Below the pieces are notes generated by a model, which ran no database searches, had not been told where the DNA came from, and saw only the letters and a program-made list of their open reading frames with translations. From positions 248,001-312,000 of the forward strand of contig JASANG010003765.1 of assembly GCA_030248215.1 (NCBI GenBank): a DNA stretch of 64,000 nt, read 5' to 3'. Below, piece by piece: positions 33,905-47,391 of this stretch. A program made the translations under genes and the position numbers. The stretch's first letter is position 1; each line of letters starts with the position of its first letter. Source of the stretch: Enoplolaimus lenunculus. Lineage: Eukaryota; Nematoda; Enoplea; Enoplida; Thoracostomopsidae.

Positions 33905-34287
33905 CAGTGGCGGATCCATGAGGGGCACCCGGCCGTGGCCCACCCAACAGCATCTCGACAAGAATTATATAGTGTCAATTGTTGTTCTACGCTGTTTATT
34001 TCTGTTTTATACACAATAGTATATGCACGCTTTAAAGTTTCGAACTCACATTTATTTGGCCCTGTGGAGTCATTTATGCGTTACAATAGGGATAATAGAC
34101 ATTTATGGACTCTAACAAGGGTTTAAGGACTCTACGCGCTTTACTCTATTAGGGATACGGACTCCTATTAATTGGGACTCAAAATGGAGACCTCCTCTTA
34201 TTTGAGTTACTACAGTATGGGTCAAAAGTAAGTTTATTACCTGTGAAATTTTAGCCTCCCCATTTTGAGATCCTGGATCCGCCACTG
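33905..34287. mobile_element. hAT-like MITE with CAGTGGCGGATCCA ends carrying a nested MITE fragment
   Basis: CAGTGGCGGATCCATGAGG at the left; CCTGGATCCGCCACTG at the right. Positions 34018-34217 match the right half of the CTGTATTGACCC family including its CTACAGTA end, so one element is inserted in the other. A CAGTGGCGAATCCA terminus also occurs at about 49811. Confidence 0.6.
34018..34217 (+). mobile_element. CTGTATTGACCC-family fragment nested in the hAT-like MITE
   Basis: It follows the right half of 23159-23588 (GTTTCGAACTCA, GTCATTTATG, GGATACGGACTCCTATT) and ends at 'tactacagta'. The left half is absent. Confidence 0.55.
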
Positions 34288-34625
34288 CACAACTCACGTA
34301 AGTTTCAATATAAACCATTGTATAACTAAGTGTATATATTAATATTGCCAGAACTTTATCATTTTCATGTTTCGTTTTACTGGTCAGTAGTCAGTTAATA
34401 TCGGCTTTGATAAATCTGAAAAACAGCAAAGGCTTGACGTAAAAGTTAGCATTTAGCAAAACTTTAAACACAATATTAATGATAAAAGTCTTGAAAATGC
34501 AGCAAGAGTTTATTGCTTTGCTCGACATTTTGAGAAATTTATATTATAAATGAGTCACATTTTATACTTAAAATAAACAAAAAACCACAACGAAATGTTT
34601 AAGCTTTCGTTTTTACGTCTATAAT

Positions 34626-34817
34626 CAGTGCTCGAGCAGACATGGGTGGGGCTCTACCCCAAACTCTAAGGGTGGAGCCCCCAAACTCACGAGCGAAGGG
34701 ATTGAGAAGCCAGATGCATTTTAAAACTTCGGCGGTTTTTGTTTCAACCAGTTTTGTGGGGGCCCCTTTAGGGGTGGGCCCCCAAATGGACTTATGGGGG
34801 TGACTGTTCCGGCCCTG
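34626..34817. mobile_element. GC-rich hAT-like MITE, copy 3
   Basis: Starts CAGTGCTCGAGCAG and ends GACTGTTCCGGCCCTG; same interior as the other copies. A run of 17 C follows at 34838-34854. Confidence 0.65.
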
Positions 34818-35388
34818 CCTAATGCACATTAGCACAAACCCCCCCCCCCCCCCGATCGTCTGGCTCAAAGTGTGAAAGATGAGGCGCGGCAATAATTTTC
34901 AAAAGAAAGAACGATTAAACTTTTATGATCCTACGTTGAAGGTTCGTAGCCAGATTGGAGACAGGGGGTTCAGCCATTTATAGAAAAATTTTGTTCCCCT
35001 ACAAAAATTTTAGACCCGCTGAGACGCTTGATATTTCAACTGCAGGTCCCTACTAAAATTGTTGGAGCCCCTACAGGTTGATCTTACTACAATGGTGTGT
35101 AGTTTGGGTTAACAATTATACCTCTTTTCAGCCGAGTCCAAATAATCGATGAGGTGGTGCATTCCAAGCCGACCCGGTCAGTTCTAACACCGGGTGGCAT
35201 GAACAAGCTTTGAACCAGACAGTTATCGAAATTTTCTAATTTTGACATAACTTGGGTTAGTCTTACGTTGATGCTTAGGCTCTAGTGTAAGCTTACCTTT
35301 TAGAGTATGCTTGGGGGATGAAAGTAAACAATAGCACAGATCGGCAACTAACATGATACAAAATATTATCTTACCACATAAAACTGTC

Positions 35389-35812
35389 TACTGTAGTGAC
35401 CCGAATAAGAAGGTGTGGGGTAATAAGAGGGGGAGGGGTCCCCATTTTGAGTCTCAATCAATAGGTGTCCGAATCCCAAATAAGAGTCCGTAAGCGGATA
35501 GAGTCCCTAAATCCTAAATAGACTCCATGAAGGTCAGTTATTCCTAATTGCCGTGCATAAATGACTCCAGGACCAAATAAAATTGAGTTCGATTCTTTAA
35601 GGCGTATTCCAAAGTATAACCTTGCATGATCGCTCAAGCTATTGACGCAAGACAACTGAACATTTAATTCATCGGATAGTTGCAGTACCGGATATATATC
35701 AGTGACGAAGGGTGGCGGAGCGTGGGTTAAAAATAAATAACAGTCCGTAACCGAATAACAAGGGGGTACCCTCTGGAGAGACCAACTAAATATCAGTCCC
35801 CCCTTTTATTAC
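35389..35812 (-). mobile_element. CTGTATTGACCC-family MITE, inverted copy
   Basis: TACTGTAGTGACCCGAATAA at the left, then the reverse order of internal words seen at 23159-23588. The right terminus is eroded ('cccccttttattacat'). Confidence 0.65.
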
Positions 35813-36834
35813 ATATAAAGGACAAACAAGGGGCATTGTTGTTCAAATAATTTTATTGAATTATATCTCGATATATATATCTATATATATATATATATAT
35901 CTAGAAAATATTCGTTGGCCAGTAAATGCTATCTTTAAGTTTGTCTGGATTTTCGCTCAATCTATTTCACGTTGTGTACTTTGCTTTTTCGTCGACGAAA
36001 CTTTTACACAAACTCTAAAACTCAGAACCTAAAATTACTCAGAATTCGTTTTGCTGTAAGCAGATCGTGTGATTTAAATTAATACTAACGCAAGTCACAA
36101 TTGCGGGCAATTAATTTGTTGAAATTGAGTACGTAGACCTCGTGATCGTTAACTTTTGAACAGAAACTTGCGCGAGGATGCCGTACAATTCAATCTAAAA
36201 TATAGTTTTTACATGAAAAATTTAACATGCGAACTACAAATGATTGCCAGGATGAGAAATTTTTCGAATCGAAACACTGTAGAGTTTTTAAAGTTTGTCA
36301 ATAAAAGATTCCAGTCGCAAATTTGGACAAAATTCAACTACGTTGCTTATTTCAAAAGACCCTAAATATCGTAAAAGTGAATTATTTTAATACTGAAATT
36401 CAAAATGTGAACCGACAGTTAATTTTGAACAGAATCCTGCGCATTGCAACGTGATGTTGAAAAGGTCATACCTTTTTTAAAAAACAGGTTTTTTCAAAAA
36501 ACTGATTGATATATTAGTACAGATGAGTGTCACACCCAGACATTTCGAATAGATTCTTTACGTTTCGTGCGTGAAACGTCTCAATTTGAAAACAAAAACC
36601 GGATATTGGGCACTTTCTACCACATATATATTAAGGTTAAGTCCTTTAGGTGTAGGCTTAGTCAATTTATTTGGCTTAGGTAGTGCCATAAGTATACCTT
36701 TTCCTAAGCCTAAGCGTAACCGTGGAGGAAGTACGCAGGAGCCCAGACGTTATTTATCTGTAAAAACCCGTAGTAGGTATTATTCATGTAGAGACTATTC
36801 AAAATATATATAGTTTTCCATATATGGAAACGGC
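35813..36834. other. Unassigned stretch with TA microsatellite
   Basis: A TA run at about 35868-35902 and TTAGGC-type words at about 36630-36720. A 69-codon plus-strand frame at 36156 is not protein-like enough to call. Confidence 0.3.
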
Positions 36835-37168
36835 AAGGTACAACCGGAAGTCGTCTCCGGTTCCGGCTCTGGTAAAATTTCTGCCGGAGGTTCTGACAAT
36901 TTCCGTAGTGAAATTTTGCAGTTGTACATAATTCATTTGTTTGATGCGTTTGGTTTAAACTTTTTGCACAATTTTGAGGAAAAAATTGACGAGATTTCGT
37001 ACAAAATAAACGTGCAACCAAGACTTAATGTCTGTCTACTAAAATAAGCAAATTAAACATCATTTTCACTGCCTAATCTCGCCTTGCGTCCGGCTTCACC
37101 TTCGGCTTTGGCTCTGGTAAATTCTGCCGACCACCGGCTACGGTATATTCACCTCCGGTTGCACCCTG
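36835..37168. mobile_element. CAGGGTGCAACC-family MITE, copy 2
   Basis: The left end is near AAGGTACAACCGG and the right end is CCGGTTGCACCCTG. Interior 'ccggttccggctctgg' and 'ttcggctttggctctgg' words match the 20496-20811 copy. Confidence 0.55.
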
Positions 37169-40100
37169 ATAAGAAATGGGATTATGGTAGACTACAGATG
37201 ATTGTCAGAGCGGTATTTTTAGAAGCCGATTTTCGTCTGTCTTTACGTCACTAGAAGCAAACGTATATGAACCGTACAAAGCTTATTAATCATTTATTAA
37301 GAAAACGAACCTTTACTTTGACATTTAATAATTATTAAGCATGGATCATGTTGTCCAGGGTATATTCATATAGGGTCAGCTAAAGTTAAAGTTGAATTCA
37401 CGATTTTCCAATAGACATAAAACAGTTGAGATCAACTGAATTAGCGACAGGGTTACCTTTTGCAGATCGCTGTATATGCATATATAACCGGCACTATGTA
37501 TAGCCGACACCATGATAAATTTTAACATTATCACAAGCGTTATGCATTATCGATAAGTTTTGTGTCATAAGTGTATTAACAGTGGGTGATTGCGTGTGCT
37601 ATCAGCAATAGATTCAAATTACCGAACTGAGGCGTCAAACGGAACCGGACTGACTTGACTATTAAACGAATAAAATCTATTAATAATTAGTGTCCGTTCT
37701 TCTACGAAATGACCACATATATATTGTCGGAAATATATACCTAAGATCAACAGATTTAAAGTACATAATCTTCTTAGCATCACAAACAGCCACAATCGAG
37801 GTAATAAAGAAAAATGTTAAGGAATTACAGACACGATCATTACCTATGTAGTAAAATTGTTTTTTAACTTTTTTCAAAGCAGATATTGAGTCAGCTCATG
37901 ATGCCACGTGGGTAAAACATTTACAGTATAGATCTGTAAGGAGTTCCGGTGACTTAGATGAGGCTAACCTATGTGAGGTCGAAGTTCTCTCAAAAAAGGA
38001 GGGGTGTACAAAATCTTGCAATACTGCAGTTCAAACGGCCACCAGTCAAGTTTAACCCAGCGTTAGTTGGAGTTAGTTGTCGTTCATGCTTAAAACGACG
38101 TCTCGTATAGCGTTTGCCGCACGACGATAAAAACCATTCAACTGTCTCTAAACTATGACGTAAAACTGTTCGATATGAGATATATACGATAAATAATTCA
38201 CTTTTCAAAAATAATTGCCCTTATAGTTAGTATGAAGAAAAAAACTATTTCAGCTGTGTACCTACCGTATTTGAACGCTTAAACTGAACCAGGACTTTTT
38301 GTACGGGCACAAACTGGTTCCATAGAAGTTTTTCTTAAATATATCACATTTAAACAATTTGAATAGTCGGCAAGTTTTAAACTGAATTTCAATTTGCTCT
38401 CGTTATATCACTCTTCGACGGCTAAGAAATAAACAAATTTCTGCGGTTTTGAACTTTTGGTTATGAAATACAAAATGTACTTTTATATAAATAATTTTCA
38501 CAATTCCTTGTATAGAGTTATACGAGAATGTGTGATTAATGCACGGTATGCGTGTTACTATTTCATGTGAGACATTCACAGGAAACGAGTTACACCTCTG
38601 CGTTTTATCGAATATAAATCTAAAAGTGAAAGTTCTATAAGAAAATAGAACAATACTGTATGGTTAATAGCCGGAGGATACACAGTGGCGTACCGAGAAA
38701 TTCAAATTAGACAGGGCCGGCACCAAAAAATGACTGAAATATTGGGTGTTTTGATAACATAGGCACATTGTTAACGATGGTTCAGCAAGGTATAGTGTTC
38801 TTACGTAGCAGTAAAGAATTTAAATTTATTGAAACGCGGATCTTCCGTGTCCCTTATACGGTACTGCTGTGAGGATATATGAACAAAATTTCACCTGCTT
38901 TGTATGCGTTGAATAGTACAGCTGAAATGTATTGGCAGTCTAAAACGTGCACAAATTTGAATTAAATCCACGCATAGAGGCAGTTTTCAATTTATAAACC
39001 AGAAACAATAGCTATTCTCCGATATGCGGATTTATTCAGCATAAATTAGTTTTACTTTGGTTTGTGGTGTATTTTGAACCTTTGTCTGAAATACTCTTGA
39101 GAAATCTCAAAGATATTTTACGTCAATATATATTATGTTTGGCATTCTGAAAATTAGAATTTTTTGGTTGCAAACGTTTCAGCTGTGCTTATAAATCTCA
39201 CAGAGGAACAAGCATTTCAATACCAGTAGGTATGGTTGTGTTAACCTTGAATTGACTAAAAGTAAAATGTGAAAACAACGCGTTTTATAAACTATTTTGA
39301 CTATTTGATCAGCAAATTAGGAGCAAAGATTTAATTATAATCAGCGTACACTTAACATATTTTAAGATACAAAATCAGCAGCGGATGTAAATATAGGCGA
39401 CCAACGGCATGCGCCCCCCCCCCCGCCCCAAACAGCAATAAAAACCAAAATTTTGCATTAAACATTTAGATTTGCAAATGGCGTTGAAAATGTCGGTCGC
39501 TTCGGTGGCAATATTTTTTCCCATTACATATCGTGTGGACCCGTTTCAAAAATGTCCGAACCGGTCATTGTATATAACACGGGTGTTCTTTAACATTTAT
39601 ATGTATACAAACAGGCCGTATGTGTGTGAACTCAAAATATGCGGTCAAATCTAAAATGTCACACTTTTGACACCAAAAAAAACTGCGCGAGGTAAAATAC
39701 CAGAAAAACGTTTAGTTTTGTTGGGTTATTTTCTTGTAAAAAGGGGCGTAGATACGATTTTAGTTCAAGATGACATATAATCTCGCTTATAAAGAAAGTG
39801 TTTAGTCTCTAGAATTTAAGGTTATATTCAAAGGTATGTTTAAACTGGTTAGTATTGTATCTTCTGATATTTCATAAGCGGAAATATCCCTCTATTTGCC
39901 TCGTATATTACGTGCCGGCTTGTAAACGAGCGGTCTGTAGAGCAAAATGTACACGTAGAATGTCGGTGTGTTAATAATTTGTCTTCAGTAGTGGATGCAG
40001 AGAAATTTTGAGACGAGGGGCCACGCGAAGACAATTGCATTTTGGCACTAAATCTTAATACAAACCGTTTCGTTTTGTAACCCTGGTTAACAGAATATCT

Positions 40101-40741
40101 ATCAAGGACTTGATGGGCCCGCTTGTATCCGTCAGTGTTCGTTTTTTTGACAATTCGAAAACCGAAAAGCAATCAATATCAAATGCTAAGAACAAAATCT
40201 TGTTGGTTGTTCACAATAATAGTTTGCAAAATTTAAAAGCGTCAAACTGTAACAGACAACCCAATCGAAGCGTGAACGTGGAATAAAATCTGGCGCGTTT
40301 GCGAAGTGAAAAAATAGTCGAATATTTCATTTTCGGGAAGTTTATGGAGAGGCAAAAAAAGGTAATTTATAGCCTTTAGAATAACTTCTGTTGTATTTTA
40401 GCGTCCAGAAACCTACGTATTGGATGCTCTTGTACAGTCTTTTCTAAATTCACGCTTACGTTTGCTCATGTTTCGGCTAAGTTTTATTAAACGGTTTACC
40501 TGAGTCTAAGTCTAACTTTGAACCGTATCTATGGAGAAAGTGTGCAAGTACCATTAACACTTCTCGAAATGAAGGTCTCAGGATACCCTTGGTCCATAGG
40601 ATACAGACAAAGGTTCATTGCAATCATAAAAAGCCATTTTTTCTGTTCACCCTATCTGGTGTCTGCGACCGAAACAGCAGGCCTTTCTAAATTATAGGCA
40701 CCAACTTCTTAAAATCAATGTCGTATTTATAAACCTTCACA
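37169..40741. other. Gene-poor intergenic stretch
   Basis: About 3.6 kb of AT-rich sequence. CAGTGGCGTACC at about 38681 looks like an hAT-type terminus without a visible partner. A run of 12 C then GCCCC lies at about 39413-39428. No supported gene or RNA. Confidence 0.3.
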
Positions 40742-40938
40742 CAGGGACGGAGCAACCATCCCCCATACCCCTCGTTTGGGGGCCCCACCCCTAAAGGGGC
40801 CCCCACCCTAACCGGTTGAAACAAAAACCGCTTAAGTTTTAAAATGCGTCTGGCTTCTCGCTCGCTTCGCTTGCGAGTTTTGGGGGCCCCCACAATGGAA
40901 TTTGTGGAGAGCCCCCACCCCTGCCTGCTCCGGCACTG
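40742..40938 (-). mobile_element. GC-rich hAT-like MITE, copy 4 (inverted)
   Basis: The clearest ends of the family: CAGGGACGGAGCA at the left and TGCTCCGGCACTG at the right. The interior is the reverse of 2053-2240, with 'ctcgctcgcttcgcttgcgag'-type sequence in the middle. Confidence 0.75.
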
Positions 40939-43190
40939 CTTTCACACATAAACACGAGAATACTTTAATGCTTATGAACCGTGTACGCTTGTGTGTGTGT
41001 GGACAACTGTGACTACACAACTTAAATTAAACACTATACACAACTTCCAAACTGAGAAACTACATTCAAGAACACTTTTGAAAGAGATTTGTGGTTATTT
41101 CTTTATTTTTTTCTAGCCTGCGACGGGTCCAGAAATTTCTGATGAGAAAACCGTGCAAGATATATATTTATAGAGAAAAACTAGCGAGCGAAAAACCAAA
41201 CATGGTTGTTGTACTAAACCTTAATACAAAAATTTGGTTTTGATCGCGGGTTGGCTGCCATGGCCTGGATGTCCCTACTTTTGGATCCACGACTGTTTCT
41301 AGCTAAGGCCAGAAGTTTTGAATAACCAACGCGTGATAGTTCATACTGAAGACTTAATATCTTGGCAACAATGTGTTTTGTTGTTATAAGCTATTGGTGT
41401 TTCAATTATTGTATAATACCACCGTATAGCGAGTGACATTATTTGCCACTTCACTTGAATGCATTCAGCATTCATTAACCCTCTTTGTATGAACTACGAA
41501 AAATCGCTTTTCAAGTTTTGAAAAAAAACTGTTTTTCGCGATTAAATTCTATTGCGAAAAACAGCCACCCTGGTTAGGCGGATTTGCGAACAAAAACCGC
41601 TGAAGAAACATGATTAACTGCTATATGGCAAAGGGACGACTAGAAATTTCTGCCGTTGACGCGTGCAGTACAATAATAGTGAAAACGCGTCGAAAGCGAC
41701 GCAAGTTACAATCGAAGCACAATTTGAGTAATTTTTATACTAAGTTTTGCTTCCCTGACAATCCGGTGGGCTATCTGATCCTTGGTAAAAGGTACGGTTT
41801 GGATGGCTCCGTTTGGATGCGCCAGTGGAAGCGCTGAAAAAATACCGCTTTTGAACGGTGAAGTGGTTAAATATCAATAAAAGGTTTAGGCTTAAACAAT
41901 GCAAAGTTTTCCAACTCGGAATTGTCAATGGAAACTACAGTACAATTAAGTTTCAAAATTCACTATACAGCTGCTACAAAACGATAACAATGGTTTAACA
42001 ATTGTTTTCAAGCGAAACAAATCTAAGCAACAGCTTTGGTACAGGACACTCTGCGTTTCTACAGCTAGTATCTGCAGGCTCATACACAAACAAGATTAAT
42101 AAAAGGTATATATATACATCCACTGTTGATATTTCTGGAGAAACGCGAAAACGGCTGTTCAAAGCTTTACAATGAACTAAAAGTCAAATTATTTTTGTCG
42201 CTCGCTATGCTTGCTCGGCAAAAAAATTTACATGAAGCTAAATGAAATGCCAGTTAACGCCTACGCCCTTGTTCCAGCACCATGCGCCCGATATTAATAG
42301 TGCCACACACAAACGATATCACAAATACACAATTTTTGCCTGTGTTTGTGCTCAAACATTCAATATCATACATAACAATGGTGTCTAAACCCAAAACACA
42401 GAAAATACTAGCCTATTCATCTGTAACCATTAAACACGTTCTAAATAGCAGCACCAAGCAACAACCATGGACTTTTCAAGAATGGCTGCTGCCACAATTG
42501 ATCCTTTTTGTTGCTATTAATGGCAGTCCAAAAGCAATATTGTATACAAATGTAGCGGCACAAAAAAATATTCGAAACGACCTATAAAACTAAAAAATAT
42601 ATATAACCAAAGCGTGAATGTGGTATCATAACGTTATAGGGCAAACAGACCGAAATACGGAGTTTCATTTTTAGCGGGTATATTCACTACGATACTGGGT
42701 GAGTCGAAAAAAATCGGCAAGTGGGATAGCGAATCCGAATTGGTTTCTGTTGCGCAAGAAAACTGGCTTTCTGAGCAATCGTTAACGATTTGCCAATTTT
42801 ATTTTAAGATCAAATATTTTAGTCGTTTTTTGTTTCGGTGTCGACCCTGTGCAATTGAAATTTTGTCTGTGGGCCACACAGGTTACAAAAACAGTATTGA
42901 CGTCACATGATTCGAAACTGGCGAACATGAGTGCACGCTTGCGTTGCGCGTCTATACAGTTGCAAACAATACCATTATGTATATTGCCCTCAGTTTTCTG
43001 AACCAATTTAATTTATAGCACGAATTAAATTATTGTACTTGGTATACATGGATCTATGTATAAATTATATAAACTATTGAGTTGCGAAATAATATTTGGT
43101 ATGTTTTGAAAGTAAACTGTGGAGCGGATGTTTTGTTTCAGTGACCATACAATAATATATACAGATATTTACATACATATATACGCCAGT
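40939..43190. other. Unassigned intergenic stretch
   Basis: AT-rich, with isolated words of the GC-rich MITE family near 41180. No gene, RNA or clear element seen. Confidence 0.3.
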
Positions 43191-43500
43191 GTTACATAAA
43201 GGGGCGTAACAGTAGTTTAAACGTATTCCTAACTCTAAGCCTAAGCCTAAACGGTGCAAGAAATGGGTTCCTAAGCCTGACCTACTCTTTTATGGACTCA
43301 AACGTGGACGCCCCTTAAAGTAACATGGGCCCATGTATATGGATTATGACAATGTTAATTATGGGGACCCGCTCTCTGGAAAACAAAAGTGCTGTGGGAC
43401 TTAGTATCCGGCAAGTTTCACCTTTAAACTTTAGGCTTGGTATTAGGTTTTTGTTTAGGCTTAGGCTTAAATGCAGGGCCGTATAGTTAACATGGGTCAA
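43191..43500. mobile_element. TTAGGC-rich MITE, copy plus adjacent fragment
   Basis: 43191-43335 has the usual layout ('ggggcgtaacagtag', CCTAAG hexamers, 'acgccccttaaagtaacatg'). 43425-43500 holds a second fragment in opposite orientation ('gcttaggcttaaatgcaggg'). Confidence 0.5.
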
Positions 43501-43871
43501 TAAAATAATCACTTGATTGGCGTATATATTTTGGAGTAGCTTTAATACGTAAAAGGTGGTGAAAGGTGCTTGAAAAAGTGCTCTATCGCGGTTGGTTAAG
43601 GCGGCATATGAAAGATTGTTTTATATATGTCATAGCCCAAACCGTAATTCAGCCCAATTCCGAACTTGAATAGTCCAGGGCGGAATACAACTTGGCCTAG
43701 CATAAAAGTGCGCTTACAGAACATCAAACGTAAATGCCGCTTACGGAAGAGGCCACTAAGGCAAATGGCCGGTTTATTTGAAGCTCCAAGGTAATTCAGG
43801 CAGTAAACTAAATCTTTATGGTTCCAGCTGTTAACATTAATTTAAATTTGCAACGTTTCCTATTTAATGCC

Positions 43872-44062
43872 GATTAGGACCAATGCATACAACAGGATCG
43901 TAACAGTAGTATAAACATATTCCTAAGCCTAAGCCTAATCGTAAGAATGAGCTTTATGCCTCAGTCTAAGCCCAACAAAAAATTAGTCCACAGCTTAAGC
44001 TTGCTCTATTGCAATCCAGCAGAACAACGTTCTGCCTCTGATTTTTACATACGTCCCAATCT
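43872..44062 (+). mobile_element. TTAGGC-rich MITE
   Basis: 'aacaggatcgtaacagtag' at the left, CCTAAG hexamers, 'cagcagaacaacgttctgcc' and 'ttacatacgtcc' at the right. Confidence 0.55.
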
Positions 44063-45935
44063 GCAATCTCAACTGCACCTTTCATACCCTATGTAGAATG
44101 CAGAAGATCTTCGATGCTTCAAATTGAAGTTTTGATATGGCTGAAAAATCTCGGAAAATATTACCAAATAAAAAATTTACAGTCAATAAAAACGACCGAT
44201 AAAATGTGAAAACAATGGTACGCGGGCAGCAGAAAAACAATTAAAATGCTAATTTGAACCAGAAACAAATTCCAAAATCGATTTTAAATTTTTAAACCGT
44301 TTGTTTTTATCAAAAGCAATCTAAATATCGTAGTAGTGTGGGCCAGGCTTATAGTTGACCTTCCCAATTGTATGGACTGTCAAATTTAACTCGTGTACAT
44401 GCAACAAATCACAAAAACACCGTTTAAACGAAATATTTGCTTGACTTTTATACTTGTCATACGGCGCCGTCCGTCATCAAAAGTATAACGCTATCCTAAA
44501 AGTTTGTACTGTAATGTCTCGAATAAGAGGGGGTAATAAGAGCTAAGCCTAAGCGTAAGTTTAAGTTATTTGGAAAATACAACTATAGAAAGATACAAGT
44601 TTTAAACTGATTCCCATTCTCCTGCGAACACACAACATTAACATAAGCACTAGGTTTGGATCCGCAAATAAAACACCCATAAGGAAACCGCAGAAAGTTG
44701 AAATAGTTATTCATTTGCCTAAACGTCACAGCACCGTTGACAATGACATTGCATGCTTTACCGCTTACGTTTTCCGACATAACGGGACTAAAACAAGTGT
44801 TTAGACACTTTAAGAAACGAAAAAACATAAATTGAGAGAAGTTTTTTCTACAAATTCTAGTGCTGGGAATTTCTGATATGCTTCCTAAATAAGTCTAGAG
44901 CCATTGGTTTATACAATTTGCTATTCCTACAAAACAGTTTGAAAACGTTAAAAAGATTTCAAAAACGCAGCATGTGCGCTTGTTCGTTTTAGAAACTGGC
45001 TAATCTAATTTAAGCTGACGTCTATAAGTAATACGTATGTGTGATGAGTGGACTAGACCATAACAAAAACGAAAGGCCTAAAACAAAACATAGTACAAAA
45101 TTAATTCACGCTTCTGACGCCATTGCATCCGTTACAGATGTGCCTTCGCGGGCAGTTGAACTTAATACGCAATGAATTAAGGTGGCCTGCGATTTTATAA
45201 TAGGTTCTGCATTTTTATTTTAATTAAGTATTGATAACAACAGAACTTCTCCAAAGTAGCTGCCCCGTAGCCAAGAAATTCCTGTAGAAAAGGCAAGAAG
45301 ATTTCCGCAAGAAGCAAGTAAAATTTTCGTAAGATTGCTTTAAGACATTGACAAAATATTTGGTCAGAAGTTGCGAAACTGTTCGTAGGGACGGTGCGCT
45401 CACCTATCACCCACTGTTGCGGGCCTTGGAACAAGCCAACAGAAAAAATGATACAATAAATTAGGAATATGTTTTGGTTGTTAAATCGCTAAGAGAAATA
45501 TTGGTCTAAATCTATAAGATTAGCACCGGCAAAAATCAATTGAAAAAACGGGTATTAGGTTTAAAGATTTTTCTGTTTTTTCCGAAGGGGTTAAAAACCG
45601 GAAAAATGAAAAAAACGTTTAAAAATGCATTAATTTCATACAATAAGTTGCGAAAACTGTAAGAAGTTGGTTTTTCTCACGCTTCCTGTCCGGAGTAAGT
45701 TTTTTCAAGTGTCAATAGCGTTGAATTACTAGATTTCTCATTTCAATGCCTGTTTGATTTGATATACCAGTCGTGTTTTTCTGCATCTGTTCACTGTAAC
45801 CGTGCGTGCTGGAGCTGAGCTGGAAACAAAGATAATTTATGTTGCGTCAACTGAAGCCTAATTTTACTCATAATAACTTTGCTGATGAATCCTACTTCTT
45901 TGAACTTTACTCGATGCTGTAGAAATTTTACGGTC
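44063..45935. other. Intergenic, one unidentified frame
   Basis: A minus-strand frame at 44583-44828 (about 65 codons from an internal ATG, four Cys) looks somewhat protein-like, but I do not recognise it. A TGTATTGACC-family fragment is at 44510-44543. From about 45560 onward the sequence resembles 15990-16450. Confidence 0.3.
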
Positions 45936-46112
45936 AATGTTACTTTTTGGGCCGTAACAGTAGATTAACCGTATTCCTAAGCCAAAGCCTAAGCCTAAGG
46001 TTTGCAAAAGCGTATACCTAAGCCTAAGCCTAAGGAAAAAATGTAGTCTTGAATGTAAGCCTACTCTTTTACAGACCCCGCATAAGCCGACACGGACCTA
46101 AAAGTAACATGG
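45936..46112 (+). mobile_element. TTAGGC-rich MITE inside another dispersed repeat
   Basis: 'gggccgtaacagtagatt', CCTAAG hexamers, and a right end 'aaaagtaacatgggcc'. The flanks on both sides (45750-45930 and 46130-46250) match 16010-16330 in the same order, so this copy appears inserted into that older repeat. Confidence 0.5.
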
Positions 46113-47391
46113 GCCGAAATATACCTCAATTTTGTTTTTGCTTCATCAAACATTCCCAGCATGTGTAAACGGTTTAAAATTTAGAGTTAACTTTGATTAA
46201 ATTTATGTAACAACGGCACTGCAAATCCTGCTAGCAGATTATTGCCGAATTCAAACATACAATTTTGTGACAAGGCAGTTAACAGATACAGTTTTTTAAC
46301 ATTTGATACTTTTGTAGTATGTGTTCCCTATGTATGTCATGTGTTGTTAATTCTTTATATGTAGTGAAATAATCATATGCGATTCTGTAAGCATCATTTT
46401 GGCACCAGATTTGACTAACATCCATTAACGTCTTTGCAATTCTTGAAAAACGAGTGAGATGTTTTTCTATTTGTTCATTTTTGGAGAAACAGAAAAACCG
46501 TTTTTTCGGCCGATTCAATTTTTTCCGAAATCACCAACTATCGGCATACGTAAGACTTTTGATAAAATTAAGATTTTTTCAAAGCCTAAGCCTACGCCAA
46601 AGCGAAAATGTTTGGCAAAGTAGACAAGAGCCCATTGCTTCAAACAGTGCAAAACTTGCTATTTTGGTTACAGCATCGCGCGCCGTAGACGCCATATGAC
46701 GCAAAGTATGACAGCATGCGGCACTGTGCGTCATACAAAAATGACGTAAAAAAATGACGCGCGTCCTAGGACTTCGATAGGCGGCTCGTAGATATAGCGT
46801 GCGCAACATTTAAACTCTGTGTTCGAAATAAATATGTACACCGAACAGCCGCAAAAGGTATATTGAAATTGCAAGCATTTAAAATTGTTTCGGAACTGTA
46901 ATTTTCACCATTTGCTTATAATAAGTTATATCTGACAGTTAAACGACAATTCATTATTGGTATATCTGGTCTGTACCAGGCGCGTTGCCTGTTATTAAAA
47001 TTTGAATGTGTCACACTTTATTTACAGTCACCATATTTTTTGTGGTTCGCTGTTAAAAACACTTAACATAGAAAGAACTTGGCCGGATGCTGAAAAAATT
47101 TAAGTGTGGTTCAAAATTTGAGGTTCTCAAAACTAAAACGATATTTTGACGCATACATTTGAGACGGCGTTGTCCAGCCTCGAGGTATTTTTTAATTTTA
47201 AATTTCGCGAAATTTTATGCTTAACGAAGGAAGTTATCAAAGGACACCCAATGAACGCCCCATGGGGGGTGATGAAGTTAATTTTTATTGTAATAATTAT
47301 GAAAACTTTTTCTCAAGTCGCAAATTGTACGTTTTAACGCAAAAATCTTTAAATGAGATTAGTTTAAGCAACAGTGCATGATACCTTTTAG
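46113..47391. other. Unassigned stretch with one helical-looking frame
   Basis: On the minus strand, 46279-46490 reads as a charged, helical-looking frame without recognised domain. It may be an exon or a decayed transposon gene. Nothing else supported. Confidence 0.25.

Noticed and set aside
46279-46490. Helical, charged minus-strand frame
   Set aside because: Looks protein-like but has no identifiable family and lies inside or beside an old dispersed repeat; noted only as part of the interval description.
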